This document shows, piece by piece, positions 24,529 through 36,742 of a DNA stretch of 64,000 bases. Numbering within the stretch: position 1 is the stretch's first letter; each line of letters opens with the position of its first letter. A model generated the notes under the pieces. The model ran no database searches. It was given only the letters and a program-made list of their open reading frames with translations, and was not told where the DNA came from. Both the position numbers and the translations under genes were made by a program. This DNA comes from Fulvia fulva (lineage: Eukaryota; Ascomycota; Dothideomycetes; Mycosphaerellales; Mycosphaerellaceae). Location of the stretch: the NCBI RefSeq assembly GCF_020509005.1, contig NC_063014.1, positions 1,860,001 to 1,924,000 on the forward strand, read 5' to 3'.

Positions 24529-25125
24529 CTCGACTGGTGGAGGATGTCGCTGGTGGATGTCGCTCGTGTACTCGTGATCTCGTGAGACGCTATTGAGGTT
24601 TCCTGTTTGGGGGAAAGAGTGGTAAGTTGATGGTCTTGTACACTGTTTGCAGGGTGGAGCAGTGCAATCTGTGTGTTTTGTAGGTCGATGGTCCGGCCGT
24701 CTTTGCTTGACAGACCTGCCGTCGATCTCATCTACGCGGAGATGAGTAATAAGAGGGAGAGGGTCGACTTACTAGTGATACAGGTGCCGGTGATGGTCAA
24801 GCAAGGAGTAACGACGGTTGATGTTTGGGGGTGACAGGGCAAGTGCTACTGCAAGGACAGATACAGTACTCAGCAGCTCGGTCCCTACAGGCTACAGCGA
24901 TGGTGGATGTGCGACAGACGATGAAGAACAATCTCTCTGCCTTTGCCACGGGGGACGTTGAGGCTACATATTACACCAGCACGCCCACCACAGCCTACAG
25001 CGTGAGTAGAGCAAAGCTTCGAGGGAGCTTGGGCGCTCGCCGCAACATGATGCCGCCGCTAGCACGGAGCTGGGATTCGGTACATCGTGTGAAAGTGGGG
25101 ATCTCGGCTCCAAAGTATAGGGTAT
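24529..25125. other. Unique sequence between DUF7707 gene and RIP block II
   Basis: Holds the DUF7707 promoter. A plus-strand frame from about 24,825 runs across the RIP border into LTR sequence, has no ATG at its start and mixed composition, so I do not call it. Normal CA/TG content ends at about 25,120. Confidence 0.45.
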
Positions 25126-25316
25126 TGGCTATAAGGTACAACAGCTTATATTATTTAAAAGCAGTGCCTTATCAGCTTTTATATAGAGTAAGTTGTTACT
25201 CGAAATTAGTTATCGTAATCTCCTTAGCTAATACCTATTATATCCTTATATCTTATAACGCTTATTTTCACCCTATAATCCTATCCTACGCTATAAGATT
25301 ATACTATCTTTTTATA
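25126..25316 (-). repeat. Left terminal repeat of RIP block II (3' LTR of Copia)
   Basis: 191 bp, starting TGGCTATAAGG and ending TTTTTATA. It matches 61,842-62,032 along its length, with RIP-type differences. It sits exactly at the border with host sequence. Confidence 0.75.
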
Positions 25317-26400
25317 TACCCCCTTAGAGCTTCGAAGTAAGGTACTTTAGAATACTAACTTCCTTACCGAGTACCTTTAGAGCGGTAGTTATCTTATTAA
25401 GCTTACTCTTAATATCCTAGATTAGGTTCTTAACCTTCTTCTTACTACTAGTAGAGGTCTTCTTCTTCCTTTAAGGAGGGCTATTACTCTTATCCTTATC
25501 GCTAGAGACCTTAGCTTGCTTCTTTAAGAGTAAAACGGTATTCTTAAGTATCTTACCGATCTTATTAATAAGGCCTAGAATATCGTATATAGGGTTGTTT
25601 TCGACCTTATATCTAGCTTTATTACCCTTAAAGATAGGTGGCTTACTCTTAAACTAGTCGAGTAAGGTATTATAGAGGGCGACCTTATTATTATTACTTA
25701 GAGAGTCGGAGAATTAGCGGATTTAATCAACGGCGTTTAGAGTAGGTATATACTTCTTATTTTTCTCCTAGATATCTATAGACTCTACCTTACGGGGCGG
25801 CGTACTACCGTAGTAATATTCGTTAACCTTTATTATAAATACTAAGCGCGAGCTCGCGATCTTTCGAAGAGTTTTTACGTCCGGGTACGCGGGGCTTTTC
25901 TCTTTCAATTTTGAACTCGGTCGTAGATACGACCCGTATTACATAGTCTAGGACTCAAGTAGTACGTTAACAGAACAATTAATTAATTAATCTACCTTAT
26001 AGGGGAGGGTATTCTTAGATATAGATTCTAGGCTACGTCTAATAAACTTCTTAATCTAGCCGGCTTATTTCGAGATCTTCTAGAAGTCTCTAGCCTTCTA
26101 TAAGGAGGTAAAGTTAAGGTATCGAGAATTATAGAGTCTCGGAAAAGAGACCTAAGATACCTCTTAGTAGGGTCTATACTTAGCGCGGCCTTATAAGTTA
26201 CGAGCGGATTACGCTCTAACTACTCTCTAGATACTATTAATATTACTACTATCTAACCGTCCTTCTCTAATACTACGCCTAATATACTACTTACTAGTAG
26301 TCCTATTAAGTACCCTTATATAATAAGATCTCTTCTCCTAGAGAAGTAGTATAAGGACGGTTTAACTAGACGATATAATAAGTAATATAGGACCTTTGTT
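25317..26400 (-). other. RIP-decayed retroelement sequence, Lys-rich gag-like
   Basis: The minus strand reads as a Lys-rich, coiled-coil-like protein with stops (for example LKKQAKVSSDKDKSN and KLNKITTALKVLGKEV, about 25,330-25,650). I cannot assign it to a family. A short AATT-tailed element interrupts it at 25,793-25,990. Confidence 0.4.
25793..25990 (+). mobile_element. Short AATT-tailed element, copy 1 (SINE-like)
   Basis: 198 bp ending in AATTAATTAATTAA, flanked by TCTACCTTA at 25,784-25,792 and 25,991-25,999. Its last 90 or so bases match those of the element at 45,395-46,219 (CCCGTATTA-ATAGTCTAGGACT then GTTAA-AGAACAATTAATT). Variable target duplications and a simple-sequence tail mean target-primed retrotransposition; no coding capacity is visible. 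Confidence 0.6.
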
Positions 26401-27900
26401 AGACTTACTTATAACTCGCTAGGCGGCCGTAGAGATAGATAATCTGGATCTAGGAGTAGAGTATAATAAGCGCGGTAGTAAGGTACCTAAATCGATCGAA
26501 TCGTAGCTACGTCGCGTAAAGGCTAGATACCGTAAACTTATAAAGACCGACGAGCTTCGATAGCTATAGCGCAAGATTACTATAATAGAGCGCTAAGGCG
26601 AGGAACCTAATATAGAGGGCTAGGACGAAGATATTAAGAGGTATTAAAGAATTCGATCTTATCGTATAGAGCGCTATATACTCGGAGCGCGCTAAACTCT
26701 TGCCCTAATTAAAGACGAGTTAGATACTAACGAGGATAATAACCCCGAAGGACTAGAGTTACTAGTCCTCTAGAAAAAGTTAGTAAAGCCTAAGGACCTA
26801 CCTACCTACTATAGAAAGGCCCTTAAGGAGTATCGTAACTTTATCTATTACTACTTAATAGCTTAGGAGAATTTACTAGAATACTTCCTTACTAATACGG
26901 ACCTTATTAGAAAGCCGATATAGTTTATTAAAGGCGATCTTAAGGAAGCGTAGAAGGCGTAGTACGCTCGTATAAAGGTAGAGAGCAAACTACTTATGTA
27001 GAAGGCCTTCCTTACTTACCTTTAGAGCGCGTGTAGTAATCCTATTAATCGGTCGCTAGACTCGGGTATCTTATATAGCGATACGTAATAGCGCGAGAGC
27101 TAGACGGTACGATAGTTTATAACCTACCTCGAAACGCTAGAGGCTTAGCTACTACTCTATACTTAAGCGTAGTTAGTATAGTAGACGTACGCTAAACTAC
27201 TCTCTAAGCTACGGATCGCTATTACTAACTATATAGAACTCCTAAGTATACGTAAGCGTCTAGTATAGATTACTCCTACTATAGAGACTAACTTATATAA
27301 GAAGAGAGCTTTACGTACGCTTCTTAAGCGTAAGCGAGATAAGTCGCCGGACCCCGGTAATCTAACTTATACTAGCCGTATTTATAAGAGGTAATAACCG
27401 CTAAAGAGGTCGTAGAAGGTATAATAGAGGAAGGCGTAACCGTAGCTTCGATAATCGTAGCTTAACTATAGCGCGGTTAGAGCGTAGCGTAGATATAAGT
27501 AAGCTACGTAATATCTCTACTATAGAATACTATAACTATCGATAGTTAGGTTACTACGCTAATAAGTACTCTAAGAGTAAGAAGGACGATAATCTAAATA
27601 AGGTTAACTTAGGTATAGTATATATAGAGAAAGCGTAAGCGCCTTCTCTAATAGTAAGGTAAAGCGTAAGACGGTTAATATTCTACTAGCTATAACTCGT
27701 ACGTACTTCGTCTACTCTAAGATAGATACCGACTTTAAGAAAGAGGTAACGCTTAACTCTAGCGGTTTAGTTATATTAATAAAATAGAAGAAGGTTAAAG
27801 GATTCGGGCTAAAGAAAGGTAATAGTAGATTACTAACCCTAGTATAGGTAAGTAACGAGAATAAAGATTACCTATAGTACGTATAAGATATATATACGTA
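26400..27900 (+). mobile_element. gag fragment of a third LTR retrotransposon, RIP-decayed
   Basis: The plus strand reads as a retrotransposon gag with scattered stops: PKDLPTYYRKALKEYRNF, YFLTNTDLIRKPIQF and QFITYLETLEAQL. A zinc knuckle follows at about 27,525-27,575 in which every cysteine codon has become tyrosine and the H is Y (pattern YNY-x4-LGYYANKY). The fragment stops at 27,900 against a LINE copy; no LTRs were found. Confidence 0.6.
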
Positions 27901-29902
27901 TAACTAGATTACCCTTACCTTATCGAATATTACTCTCTATATAGACGCTATAAGCCTCTTTATCGAGGCTTTGTTAACTTACGCTCGACTCTAGGCTTTC
28001 TTAATCTATACGTTCTAGCTTAGCTTTGGATCGAGCTAGATCTCTAGTACTCGTAGCTCCGCTAATAGCTTAGTCTCGTAGCCTTAGATTCTTACCGCCG
28101 CCTTTATATTATAGTATATTCTTACTTTACTAAAGTATATAAGCTAGTACTTTTTAGGGGCGAACCGGGTACTATACTTCTTTATCTACCCCTCGTATTT
28201 CTTATACCTATCTTTAAGGAGGCGATAGTTCTCCTCTATCGAGTCTAACTAGGCTAGAATGTTTATATCGTCTCCAAATCCTAATACTAAGGCTTACGGA
28301 GAGGTAAGTACGGGGATTAGATCAGACATAAATATTAGAAATAGAATAGGGGAGAGAGTAGATCCCTAAGGTATTCTAGTCTCTACCTTTACCGGGTCGG
28401 ACGTATACCTCCCTAGGACTAGGTATATCGTCCGTTCCTAGAGAAAGGAGTAGACAAACTTTATTACCTACTAGGGGATACCTTTCTATTATAGGATATA
28501 TATTAGCCTTTAGTATAAGACGTTATTAAAGACTCCTAAGATATCGAGGAATAGTAAGGACGCCGCTTAGTTCCTACCGTAGTACTAGAGGGTCTGAATT
28601 TACTCCGTAATTAGCTCTATAACTATTAGTATCGATCGCTAGCTTCTTCCTCCTATCTATATTACTAGGAGTACGTAGTTGTCCTCGGCTAGCTACGTAA
28701 GTCTCTAGGCTACTATCTTCTCTAGGACCTTTACTATCGTGTTTAGAAGTACGATTAGCCTATACGATTTGAGCTAGGTATAGTCCTCCTTCTATAGCTT
28801 ACGTAGCACTACTATTATAGACTCTCTATACGGCTTCGAGTAATACCCTAGCCGTAGGTACGCGGTAAATAGGTTTATAAGGCTCGGCGCGATCTCTTCT
28901 CTATACTCTTTTAGTAGTAGGTTTAGTATCTTATCTAGGCCTAGGGCTTTTCGTCCTTTTAGCTTACTTATAACTCCTGTTACTATATTAGAGCTAACCG
29001 CCTAATCTATGTCTAGGGGTTCCGGGTATATACTCGGGTCGATATCGGTAAGGTCTACCTCTACTTATATAGAAAAGAAATAGTCGGCTAATACTTTTGC
29101 CTTGCCCCGGGGTATAGTCTAGGCAATCCCTTCGCGGTCTATAATTAAAGAAAAGTAAGGGGTTAGTTACTCTTTAGGTAGTCGTGCCTATTTAGCTAGT
29201 CTCTATATCTATTCCGGGTGTTCTATAACGAGCCCGATCGTCGCTCTCTAGTCCTATAGCTTATCACGTCTTATATATACCTTCTTCTCTTATGTCGCGC
29301 GATAGTATTGCTCCTAGGTCTCTTAGGTATACTCCTTCGTCTACTATCGCCTTGCCCTTCGAGCCTCCTTTACCTTCGTAGAGTATTTAGGGGTCTAGAA
29401 GGCCTTCTACTACGTTAAGGGCCGGAGTAACGGCGTATATTATTCCGCTACCTACTATATAACCGAGGTAATCTATTCCGCTACTTAATCTAGCTAAGTA
29501 TAGAGATCCTTACTTATCTCGCTCGTTCTAATACTATTATTCTAGCTAGGTATTAGTTTAAATACGCTAGGTACCTTCGGCTATAGTATATATACCTACT
29601 CTCCTTTTTTAGGCATTCCCGTCCTTAGTATAGGCCTACGTAGTAAGGGCACCTTAGGGTCTTCTCCCCGTATTATAGGGCTATATAACCGTACTATTAG
29701 GATTAGAAGTATTATAGTACCCTATAGCTACTCTAATAGATCTCCGTATCTATTCTCTAGTAGTTCTAGAAAAGCCTATTATCTAGTATCTAGTTAGCTT
29801 ATTCCGCTGTCTCTACCTAGATAATAAGCGATAAATACGTCTTCTCTCGGTCTACTATCTTATATAACTATACCGCCTTCGTTAGTTATACTCCTAGGGA
29901 TA

Positions 29903-31162
29903 GAGATAGATAGATAGATTTGTTATTCCCCTATTCTAGGACCCTATTCGGCCTATATAGGTATATATCTATTGTTATATACAAAGGGAAACCCGGATAG
30001 GTGAAAACCCTTCCCGCCTCCGACCTCTCCTTATCTAGATTAGCTTTCCCTCTAAACGTACGTAGTCTATATTACTACCCTATTAGCCCCCGCTCCTAGC
30101 CGGTCTCGTCGCGCTACGTCGTATCCTCTCTTCCTATACTACTCCTACTAGGCGGTACTATTCTAGCCAGCCCTTCTCTAGTATCTAGTTCGTAATACGC
30201 CGTAGGTCCTTAGCGTTATTAAGAAGTGCCCTAATCGTCCGGTTCCTCGCCTTTACTATCTACTCCCCCCTTCCTAGCGACTACCTCGGATAGACGAGGA
30301 GTACGTACCGTACATTCTAGGAGTAATAGCCGTAGGGGTAGCTAGTATTTATATATTCTAGAGCCTTCCTCTATAATAGGTACCCCTAGAGGCCGATATG
30401 TTTACTTTGTAGTTAGGTTACTATACTACTCTATACCCTCGTAAGGCGGTAGTAGATAAGCTTTAGGGGGTACTTAACCGCGGATTTTATAGCTAACTAT
30501 TCCTTAGGTTATCCCGCTAGCTAAGGGCGTCTACTATACCCTATAAACTAGTTATTCTACCTCTCTTTCTATAGTTACTCTATAAACGATTTCTTATCCT
30601 CCTATTATATTACTAGCTATTCGTCCCTTACCCGGTAGTTCGGCTCGTTTCCGGGTCGAATACTCTTATACGCTAGTACTAATTCGCGGGCCCTTACGAC
30701 TACACTAGCGATAACCTTCTATACTAGGTACTATACCTACTTACCTAAGTAGGAGGTCCGTAGTCCCTAGATATATAGGTCGATCGGCGGTATAGCGGTC
30801 TCGTACTAAAGTATCCTTATTAGTATCGACTTATATACTCCGGTGACCTTCCTTAGGCATTAGTTTTAGATCTTCGCTAACGGCGCGACGAGTCCCTTTA
30901 ATAGGTAGGCCCTCTCGCCTAAGGACTATACTTAGCTACTATAGGTAAGGACTAGCCGTATAATAGCCGTATATAGAAGTCGTAACTACCGAAAGTCCGC
31001 CCCCTATATAGACGTAGTAAGCCTCTAGTATAATACTATATTCTGTTTAGCTTTCCGTAATATTACCTATAGATACTTCCTCTACCGTAGCGCCGGGTCT
31101 ACTAATAGTCCGAGGATCCTAAGCTAATTTACTAGGTTAGTTATATACCCCTATATCTAGGT
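29903..31162 (-). mobile_element. LINE-C family copy E, 5' truncated
   Basis: 1,260 bp whose reverse complement matches 58,960-60,220, the 3' part of the LINE at 55,350. The 3' end lies at the left with a GATA-type tail. The insertion is flanked by CTCCTAGGGATA at 29,891-29,902 and 31,163-31,174. RIP-decayed. Confidence 0.85.
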
Positions 31163-31477
31163 CTCCTAGGGATATATTCTAGTTCTATATTTAGAGCTAG
31201 GGAAGGTCTTCAACCTTAAATATCCTAGGGAACCCGTAAGCGATAACGGTATACTATTAGTAGGAGACTCGTACCGACTTCGCGACTTTAGTAGTCTACT
31301 CCTTATAGGTCTCTAGTTTTCGTCTATTAGACTCTTATACGGTAAAGAGTCTTACTACGCCTATTGCCTCTACCTTCGCTCTAACTACCTCCTATAAGCC
31401 GATTCTATTAACAATCTCCTTACTTATTAGGTCTACGATTTCTTGTTTCTCCGCCGGATTAGTAGTATATAGGCGTA

Positions 31478-34400
31478 GGTCGACGACGAGAATTACCTAT
31501 ACGTAGTATTAGCTACGAACCTCTCGTCTTACTACGAGAGAGCTAAGTATTCTTACGCTAGAGCGTCGTAGGCGCGACGGGCGCGTAACGTAGGCGAAGC
31601 CGCGGCGAATAGAGGACTACTAGTAAAACGGGTATAAAGACTATCCGACGAGCGTATACTCGTATCGGGAGCGAGTCCCTCTTCTTTCTACGTATAAGAA
31701 GGGCGCGGAACCGTAGCCTATACGCTCGATAGGACACCTCTAGTATAAGTATAGAATTTTTACCTCCGGAGACCGTAAACCGAGCGGGCTAAGCGACGAA
31801 TATTAGACGAGCGGACTATAGAACAATAACTAAGCGGACTATACGACGGCGTCGAGCGGACTACGGAACAATCTAGTATTTACTAGCGGGTAATACGGTA
31901 GGTAGGTAGATACGCGACGAAGCCTATAAGGGCCTATTAAACACCCGGTATAGGAACGAGGGTTTTACCTAAGGTATAACCTATCCCGCTACATAACGTA
32001 CCTAGTCTAATATAGTAGATTACGACGAGGAAAAGACAATAGCCTAAGTAAGGAAAAGACGGCTATTAGGACGGGGAAAAGATGTATAATATAAGTAGAT
32101 TAGTTCTATAATCGGGGAGGATCGAGGGTAGGGTAATAAGGAACTTTATATTAGTTAGTAGGTAGAAACGTAAGGAGTACGCTACCCGGCGTAGTATATA
32201 CCCCGAGCAAACCTACGAGGTATAGACGGCCGCTTTCTAGAGATAGGCTACGGTAACGCGAAGGGCGTTAAAACCTAGGGCGTAGTATATACTAGTAGCG
32301 ACGGCTAATACTGTCTATATAGCCCGAGAGGACGGATACGTATATCGGTTAATAGAGAGTACTAAAGGGCTTAGGCCTATAGAGGTAGATATTAGCTTAA
32401 GGAGTAAATAGGGAGGGAGGGCGTAGAGGGAAGCTTTTGCTCCGGGCTACCTTCTCGAAACGAGGCTATACGGTAGTACTAGATAAGTAGGAAAGCGCGG
32501 TTAAGACTTATTACCTTATCTCGTAGCTAGCTTACTAAATACGATTCCTTCCTTACCGCTACTTAGGGGAAGCCCCGACGGTACTAACTCCTATATAGGC
32601 TTTATTGATAATACAAACATCCTAATATATAGCGACTTAACCGGAACTAACTACCGCTAACTCGAAGCGGCGCTCGAGGTATTTAACGACTAGGTAGCGT
32701 AATACGGGGTAGTCTCCGTACCTAAGAAGTACTAGATAATCTACCTTACGAGGATCCCGAAGAAGTATAACCTCTAAGCTACGATCGAGGCCGGGACCGG
32801 CGTAAGCTAGATTACTCTATAGCTATCTATCCGGGTCCTAGGATTCTAAGTAGATACGTAACTCCGGTAGTACGCCTACCTAAAGTAGCTCCGGTAGCGG
32901 GGAGACTAGAACAAAGCCTTAGTTATACGCCTCGCGGCCTCTATATACGGCGTAGCCTTCGTAAAGGTACGCTAGCTATATAGCTCTATCGTCCGACCGG
33001 CGATCACCTTTAGGGCACTAGTCTAGTATCTATCCTACGCGACTAGCTAGATAAAGTAGATTCAAAACGTATAGAACGAATATTTACGTAGGGCGACCGG
33101 GGTATACCGTACTATACCGACGTAGGTCCTAGAAGCGGATACGTAGATCGCGCTACTAGACCTTTACTTCTAATAGCTCGCTATAGGCTATACGCTCTAG
33201 ACGGCGAAAAGTAAGGTAGGGAGCGACATCCGCGCGGCGTACTAGGCGATTACGATACGCCTTCGATCTATAGCGCCTAGAAAGAAGATAGGATTATAGG
33301 CCTAGCGGTAGCTAGATACGTAATAAACTCCGATAGTAAAGTTCCGAGTATAGACCCTAGCTAGTAGTATACTAGTAATAGGAGCGGGATAGGGACGCGA
33401 AGAACGGAAGGCTATAGCAAACGCGGTCCGTAGATATATATAGGGAATCTAGAACGAGCGCTAGGAGAAAGGCGAAAGGCGCCCGAACGGATAACTACTA
33501 TAGCGACGAGTATACCGACGAGAAGACGAGGTAGCGGCGAAGATAGGACCTATTAGCCGAGATAGAGTAATACCCTTCCGAGCCCTTACCCGCCTATAGG
33601 TAATAGTCGCGATACTACTCCGCTCGGAATATATTAGTATTAAGGACTATCTATATCGCTAAAAGGTACCGGGAGTAGATAGTAGCCTATACAAATATAG
33701 ACGTATTTAGACGCCGAACTACGTCGTACTATTCTACCTACGCTTTATAGAAGCCCGGTAGGTAATTCGCCTCGAGACTAGGGCTATAGACTTCTAATAT
33801 ATAATAGGTATAGCGCGTAGGATATAAGTAGCGGTACGAATAGTAATACGGACCGGCCTACTATAGTAGTTCTAGATAGCCGGTAAGATAGTAGTAAGAA
33901 TAGGGGAGGTAGCCTAGGAGGGAGAGCTCTAGGAAGCCTTCGAAGGCGCCCTACCTATAGACGTAGTAGGACTCCGGCGGTACCGACGACTATATATACG
34001 GGTAGACCGTAGCCTATAGCGACTCCGAGCGGAGGAGGAATAGCGATAGGAGTACTAATAGAGTATAGGAGCCCGGAAGGGTCGACTCGTCGTCTACTCG
34101 ACGGCTAGCTCGCTTTCCGCTCGCCGGTCGACCTGTCTCCTACTCGATAGGCGACCCGCCTCTACTAATAGTCGACCTATCGTCTATTTTATAGTCGGCT
34201 AGCTACTAATACTCGTTCCTAGGTACCGGGTAGATTAGTACTCCGGGGCGGCTAACTACCTAGTACTTACCGCTTCTAGTACGATAGATTGACTAATAAG
34301 TAATAGAGCGACCTATTATCTACTCGATAGTCGGCTAGCTACTAATACTCGTTCCTAGGCACCGGGTAGATTAGTACTCCGGGGCGGCGAACTACCTAGT

Positions 34401-34582
34401 ACTTACCGCTTCTAGTACGACAGATTGACCGATAGGTAATAGAGAGAACTTACTAATACCTAAAGAGGGGTTTTCCCTATACGACGGCTTTTCCCTCTCT
34501 CTTGCTTAATAGCCCCCGGCCTCGTAGACCTTTTAGGAGCTAGATAGGTATTATAAATAAATTTAATTTAATTTAATTTAAT
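31478..34582 (+). mobile_element. LINE-G, a third non-LTR family, RIP-decayed
   Basis: 3,105 bp flanked by ATATAGGCGTA (31,467-31,477 and 34,583-34,593), ending in an (AATTT)n tail at about 34,558-34,582. RT motifs are readable from about 32,440, with the catalytic block GFIDNTNIL at 32,601-32,620 (GFVDDTNIL expected). At 31,800-31,870 the unit GAGCGGACTA recurs three times, and the 3' region has a tandem duplication. The first 900 bp show no recognisable ORF1. Confidence 0.75.
34191..34442 (+). repeat. 136-bp tandem duplication in the LINE-G 3' region
   Basis: The stretch starting ATAGTCGGCTAGCTACTAAT at 34,191 recurs at 34,327, with a few transitions between copies. The second copy breaks off at about 34,442. 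Confidence 0.85.
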
Positions 34583-35205
34583 ATATAGGCGTACTATATT
34601 ACCTACCTTTATAGGGGGTTAATTCTTATATACTACTACTATTACCTATATAGTTAGTCTCTAGGCTACCTTTTGTGTTACTTATTAGATTATCTTCGGG
34701 ATTTAGTATAATAGCGCTTTTAGCGCTCCTAGTAGCTATACTATAGTATTCTTATATACCCGGGCTAGGTGTTCGTTATCCCCTAGTAAATTTTCCGCCT
34801 CCGTATATAGGGTCGTCTTCGCTATATTGTTTGTCGTTAGCCTCTAATTTCTATATAGTAGGCCTTAGCTTATGTCCTAGGTTATTCCTTAGTTTATTCC
34901 CCGGTTTAGCCCTTAGCTATTCTTTTTTAGAGAGTCTTTACTAGAATAAGTATCCTTTACGAGCTACTTAATACTCTTAAGGCTATAGCTCTCATTAGTT
35001 ACTATCCTCTACTACTATTCGGGGTAAGGTCCGCGCTTCCTAATTAGGTAGTTATCCTCTATAACTCCGTAATTCTAGGGTCTACCGCTAGGGGAACGGA
35101 ACCTTAGTTTTAGGTTTCTTTATATAACGATTACGCCGCCGCTAGCGTAGGCGGGTCGCTACTACTCAAGTAGATTACTCGCCTTAAAAGGGCTATCGAA
35201 TAGAT

Positions 35206-36438
35206 AGTCCTTATTAATAGCCTAGATTCCTCCTACTCTACCGCGTATACTATATTATATATATATCTATCTAGAATAGACGACTATTATTCTTAAAGAG
35301 GCTATAGGTAACTAATTACTTACCTAATTCTTGGCGTACGTAGCCTTAAGTCTTAATAATAGGCTATTATCTATATATACGCTTAGATCGTGATAAGAGA
35401 TCCTATACTAATACCTTATCTTCTCGATATAGCCCCTCTAACTAAGATTAAGTAACTTAGTAGTACGATCTCGGTAAATAGATATCCTATAGAACTATTT
35501 AAGGGGTTCTGATACTTTTATCTCGTACTTATAGGTTAATCTCTCGATTAGAGCTTATACTATTATTTCTAACTCTCGAGGCTAAGTAAAGTAAATATTG
35601 TCTATATAGAAGAGAACTAGGATAAGATACTCCTTATCTATAAATAGATAATCCGTAACTTCCTCTAATCCGAGTTAAATTAGGGTCCTCTATAGTTCTA
35701 AATACTATAGTAGAGGTAACGCCTTGGATCTATATAAGGTCTTTTAGTACTTAAAAAGCTTATTAGCCTACTTAAACCCTTCTAGGGAGTATATCTAGAC
35801 TAGGGTCGGTATTAGGATATTAGAAACGACGTTAACGATATCTATTTTTATAGTTTTAAGGTCGAAATAGGTAACGATTACTATTATATACCTAAAAAGC
35901 CTTATATAGAGAGTAGTAGTATCGGTATCGCCTATTACCTCCTTTTAATTCCCTCGAGCATATACTCCTACCTTATATTTTAGAAGCTCCACTAGGTAGT
36001 TTAGCTTATATTTAAAGACCTAAGTTATTACTATAATTTAATACCTCTTAGCTTTAACCTTATCGTACTAAAAGAGGGTATTAGTCGTAAATTACTTAGT
36101 AGACTTATCGTTCGCTACTACCTTAAATACGTTTCCGTAGAGGTAGCTTCGTAGTCCCCTCTAGCGCTTCAATTTAGGGGATAGTATTAATACTAAGCTT
36201 GAAGTCTAAGGTATCCCTTTATTTATTAGGGCTATAATAATTACCCTTTCGACCGCTAGGACTACGGTTATAAGATGTTCTATATACCTAGGTTTCCTAT
36301 TTAGATATAGGTAACTTTATATTTCTTACTCTAATATAGATATTATAGGCCTATCTTAGATAAGCCCTTACGGTATCCCTAGTAGTATTAGTAGCCTAAA
36401 TCAATCGAGAGAGAGGGGTAGGCTAAGGTTAGATATTA
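35206..36438 (-). mobile_element. Copia reverse transcriptase segment
   Basis: Part of the outer Copia element. The minus strand shows FKYKLNYLVELLKYKVGVYARG at the RT start, VTYFDLKTIKIDIVNVV, YSLEGFK, KTLYRSKALPLL and LFYIDNIYF, the catalytic pair being Asp-Asn at 35,602-35,597. It breaks off where LINE copy B begins, near 36,438. Confidence 0.75.
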
Positions 36439-36742
36439 TTTGGAGAGGGGGAAGCCTTTACTAGCTAAGTACCGTTAGTCGACTATTTCCGCGTCTAGTA
36501 TATACCCGAGGAGAGCACTCTTTCGGGTACTAGGACGAGGACCATTCAATCGATAGCCCTTATCAAGACGAGCAATCTACTCAAGCAGTAGCGACCCGCC
36601 TGCGCTGGCGGCGGCGCAATTGTGATACAAAAAAAAAACCCCAAAACCGAGGTCCCCTTCCCCTGAAGGCAGACCCTAGAATTGCGGAGTTGCGGAGGAC
36701 AACTGCCCAATTAGGAAGCGCGACCCCGAACAACAGCGAAGG

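Larger units (their letters stand above)
27905..35205 (-). mobile_element. LINE-1 family copy, RIP-decayed, split by two later LINEs
   Basis: Three segments (27,905-29,902, 31,163-31,477 and 34,583-35,205) line up in reverse order with the intact LINE at 36,499-41,635: RT part of ORF2 (GRKALGLDKILNLLLKE, GIPQGSTLSPILFLIFMSDL, FGDDINIL), then ORF1 with the zinc-knuckle region at about 29,600-29,890, then the ORF1 start and 5' end. Part of the ORF2 endonuclease (equivalent to about 37,700-38,900) and the last 1.1 kb are missing. Insertions E (29,903-31,162) and G (31,478-34,582) interrupt it, each with target duplications made of this LINE's sequence. Confidence 0.82.

Noticed and set aside
24825..25340. 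171-codon plus-strand frame crossing the RIP border
   Set aside because: No ATG at the start, half lies in LTR sequence saturated with RIP, no domain; an accident of the border.
26250..26365. Inverted repeat around AAGGACGGTT
   Set aside because: A 10-base stem in RIP-simplified sequence, with no flanking duplication; likely chance given the reduced dinucleotide variety.
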